From an uncultured Dehalococcoidia bacterium (GTDB lineage: Bacteria; Chloroflexota; Dehalococcoidia; Tepidiformales; Tepidiformaceae): 7,779 nucleotides of DNA. This document shows positions 5,989-7,779 of the stretch, piece after piece. The stretch lies in assembly GCA_937954195.1 (NCBI GenBank), contig CALFYR010000060.1:1-7779 (forward strand), given 5' to 3'. The notes beneath the pieces are model-generated. The model ran no database searches. It was not told the origin of the DNA and saw nothing but the letters and a program-made list of their open reading frames with translations. How positions within the stretch are numbered: position 1 is the first letter of the stretch; each line of letters begins with the position of its first letter. A program made the translations under genes and the position numbers.

Positions 5989-7134
5989 ATGGGACAGATG
6001 ATTCTTCGTGGCGGAATGGTGTGGGATGGCCGGGCGGATGAACTCCGCAGGGCCGACGTGCTCGTAAGTGAAGGCAAAATCGAAGCGGTCGGCGAAGGTT
6101 TCGCCGGCGGGCGCGACGTCGATGTTTCGGGCCACACCGTGCTCCCGGGGCTTATCGAAGCGCACGCCCACCTCTGCTTCGACGCCACACCGGGCTGGCG
6201 CGCCACCTTCGATAGTGACTCCAGCCATCAAATGCTGCTCCGCATGGCCGCGAACGGCCGCAAAATGCTCCGCGCAGGAATCGCCACCGTCCGCGACCTC
6301 GGCGCGCCGACCGACCTCGCCATCGAGCTCCGGAACGCCGTTGCTACCGGCCTCGCCGAAGGCCCCCGCCTCATCGTCGCCGGCGCGCCGATCACGACCA
6401 CCGGCGGTCATTGCTGGTTCATGGGCGGCGAATGCGACGGCGTCGATGGGATCCGCAAGGCCGTACGCGAACGCGTCAAAGCCGGCGTCGATGTCATCAA
6501 GGTGATGGCCAGCGGTGGCAACATGACTCCCCGGACCAATCCCTTCGAGCCTCAGTTCACCGTCGAAGAGTTGACCGCCTGCGTCGAAGAAGCACACCGC
6601 CTCCGCCGCAAGGTGACGGCGCACGCCCACGGCATCGCCGGCGTCCGCGTCGCCGTCGAAGCAGGTGTCGATTGCATCGAACACTGCTCCTTCACGGTCC
6701 CCGGCGGTTACGAATTCGACCGCGAGCTCATCCGCCGAATCGCCGATGATGGCATCGTCGTCTCCCCGACGGTCTCCATCGGCTACAGGCGCTGGCCCGA
6801 TGACGGGATGCGCCAGAAGCGCGCCGAAATCCTCTCCGAGATGATCAGTTCCGGCTGTAAGGTCGTTATGTCCACCGATTGTGGCATCCCCAACGTCCCC
6901 CACGAGGCCCTCGCCGCCGCGCTCGACGTCTTCGCCGAAGCAACGGTGAAGCTCCCGCTCAACGTCTTGAAGCTCGCCACCAGCCGCTCCGCCGAGCTGT
7001 TGGAACTCCACGACCGCGGCACCATCGAACCCGGCAAGGCCGCCGACCTCCTTGTCGTCGAGGGCAATCCGCTGGAAAACCTCCTGGACCTCGAACGCGT
7101 CCGCATGGTCGTGAAAGCCGGCGAGATTGTGTAA
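5989..7134 (+). CDS. Metal-dependent amidohydrolase (imidazolonepropionase/prolidase-like)
   Basis: A 381-residue protein with an N-terminal beta-sandwich strand set (MILRGGMVWDG, then DVSGHTVLPGLIEAHAHL), a TIM barrel and a C-terminal return to the sandwich (GTIEPGKAADLLVVEGNP). The binuclear-metal ligands are all visible: H59 and H61 (HAH), K171 in VIKVMASGG (the likely carboxylated lysine), H212 in TAHAHG, H232 in IEHCSF and D297 in MSTDCG. This signature matches the amidohydrolase group containing Xaa-Pro dipeptidases and related enzymes that cleave N-acyl or dipeptide amide bonds. It is not a full match to HutI, and the substrate is unknown. No signal peptide is seen, so it is cytoplasmic. 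The ATG at 5989 was chosen over upstream in-frame codons because homology starts there and TACAAT lies eight bases before it; an ATG at 5998 is also possible. It is divergent from the TatD gene, 37 bases apart. The GNAT gene follows after 74 bases. Confidence 0.93.
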   Translation: MGQMILRGGMVWDGRADELRRADVLVSEGKIEAVGEGFAGGRDVDVSGHTVLPGLIEAHAHLCFDATPGWRATFDSDSSHQMLLRMAANGRKMLRAGIATVRDLGAPTDLAIELRNAVATGLAEGPRLIVAGAPITTTGGHCWFMGGECDGVDGIRKAVRERVKAGVDVIKVMASGGNMTPRTNPFEPQFTVEELTACVEEAHRLRRKVTAHAHGIAGVRVAVEAGVDCIEHCSFTVPGGYEFDRELIRRIADDGIVVSPTVSIGYRRWPDDGMRQKRAEILSEMISSGCKVVMSTDCGIPNVPHEALAAALDVFAEATVKLPLNVLKLATSRSAELLELHDRGTIEPGKAADLLVVEGNPLENLLDLERVRMVVKAGEIV

Positions 7135-7196
7135 CGGCGCCACGGGTCCTGGCCTGCGCTAGCGACACCCCCGGTTACCGCCTCAGGTTCCCGCGT

Positions 7197-7202
7197 TATC
7201 TT
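7197..7202 (+). promoter_or_regulatory. Candidate -10 hexamer upstream of the GNAT gene
   Basis: TATCTT fits the TAnnnT pattern and ends six bases before the ATG at 7209. There is no Shine-Dalgarno in the gap. GTTACC (7174-7179) is a very weak -35 match at 17-base spacing. It is suggestive only because the same layout occurs before the amidohydrolase. Confidence 0.3.
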
Positions 7203-7208
7203 CCCGTC

Positions 7209-7766
7209 ATGGACGAAGTCAAGCCGCTCACACCCGAAACGTGGCCCGATTTCGAGCGCCTGTTCGGCAAACGCGGCGCATACGGCGGCTGCTGGTGCAT
7301 GTGGTTCCGCCAAACCGGCGCCGAATACGAGCAGTCCCGCGGGGCCGATAACAAAGCCGCCATGTGTTCCATCGTCCAGCGGGGACAGGTACCCGGCCTG
7401 CTCGCCTACGTGAATGGTGAACCGGCCGGCTGGGTCTCCGTCGAACCCCGGCCAGCGTTCCCTCGCCTCGAACGCTCCCGCGCGGCACGACGCGTCGATA
7501 ACGCCGACGTCTGGTCCATCGTCTGTTTCTACATCGGCAAATCGTTCCGCGGCCAGGGTCTCATGCGGCGCCTCATCGATGCCGCCGTCGAACACGCCGT
7601 GGCCAACGGCGCCTCAATCATCGAAGCCTACCCGAAGGACCTCGAGGCCGGCGCCGTCTCGACCGACGCCGCCTACGTCGGCCTGCTGCCAGCATTCCGG
7701 GCAGCAGGGTTCGAGGAAGTAGCGCGCCACCAACCGGCCCGGCCCGTCGTACGGAAGTCTCTCTAA
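7209..7766 (+). CDS. GNAT-family N-acetyltransferase
   Basis: A 185-residue cytoplasmic acetyltransferase. The acetyl-CoA-binding motif A is clear at about 102-125: WSIVCFYIGKSFRGQGLMRR, with RGQG at 114-117 serving as the pyrophosphate loop, followed by a helix (LIDAAVEHAVANGA). The preceding strands include GLLAYVNGEPAGWVSVEPR (63-81), the usual motif D/A core. Near the N-terminus is the unusual GGCWCMWFR stretch (26-34), which marks a recognisable GNAT subgroup whose acceptor is not established to my knowledge. The C-terminal part (PAFRAAGFEEVAR) is the normal motif B end. The frame is open much further upstream, inside the amidohydrolase, but that part is a shadow frame; the ATG at 7209 gives the family N-terminus. 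It lies 74 bases after the amidohydrolase stop, and no terminator is obvious between them, so read-through is possible. Confidence 0.92.
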   Translation: MDEVKPLTPETWPDFERLFGKRGAYGGCWCMWFRQTGAEYEQSRGADNKAAMCSIVQRGQVPGLLAYVNGEPAGWVSVEPRPAFPRLERSRAARRVDNADVWSIVCFYIGKSFRGQGLMRRLIDAAVEHAVANGASIIEAYPKDLEAGAVSTDAAYVGLLPAFRAAGFEEVARHQPARPVVRKSL

Positions 7767-7779
7767 CCCGCGCGCCTAG

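Noticed and set aside
5905..7143. A 412-codon minus-strand open frame across the amidohydrolase
   Set aside because: It is a shadow frame created by strong third-position G/C bias; the plus strand encodes a full amidohydrolase with every metal ligand.

Overview
This is a GC-rich bacterial window with strong G/C preference at third codon positions and tightly packed genes. No rRNA, tRNA, CRISPR array, transposon or phage gene is visible. The gene content (a Cph1/Rcp1-type two-component set, a FdxA-type 7Fe ferredoxin, a GNAT with a GGCWC motif, first-in-unit genes apparently without leaders) would fit a Chloroflexota-like or similar environmental bacterium. That taxonomic guess is inference only; nothing here fixes the lineage.

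Left part, minus strand (2979 down to 1): a three-gene signalling operon. A soluble PAS-PAS histidine kinase overlaps, by ATGA, a stand-alone Rcp1-like response regulator. Six bases later comes a REC-GGDEF protein that runs off the left edge and may carry an EAL domain outside the window. The likely flow is an unknown signal to the kinase, phosphotransfer to one or both receivers, and a change in c-di-GMP.

Middle, plus strand (3123-4648): a divergent unit encoding a [2Fe-2S] ferredoxin, a FdxA-like [3Fe-4S]/[4Fe-4S] ferredoxin (TTG start) and a LysR-family regulator (TTG start). No redox enzyme is next to them in the window.

Right part: on the minus strand, a small two-helix membrane protein of unknown function (5120-4659) faces the LysR gene. 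Upstream of it, also on the minus strand, is a TatD-family metal-dependent hydrolase (GTG start at 5951). Only 37 bp from that start, a metal-dependent amidohydrolase of the imidazolonepropionase/prolidase-like group runs on the plus strand (5989-7134), followed by a GNAT acetyltransferase (7209-7766).

The most useful cross-cutting pattern is in translation starts. Genes inside transcription units have clear Shine-Dalgarno sites, while several first genes lack one and have a -10-like hexamer 6-8 bases before the start codon, suggesting leaderless mRNAs. I found no convincing previously undescribed system; the families are recognisable and the open questions concern specificity, pairing and start sites. 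No gene-free stretch exceeds 300 bases; the longest, about 140 bases, lies between the kinase and the first ferredoxin.
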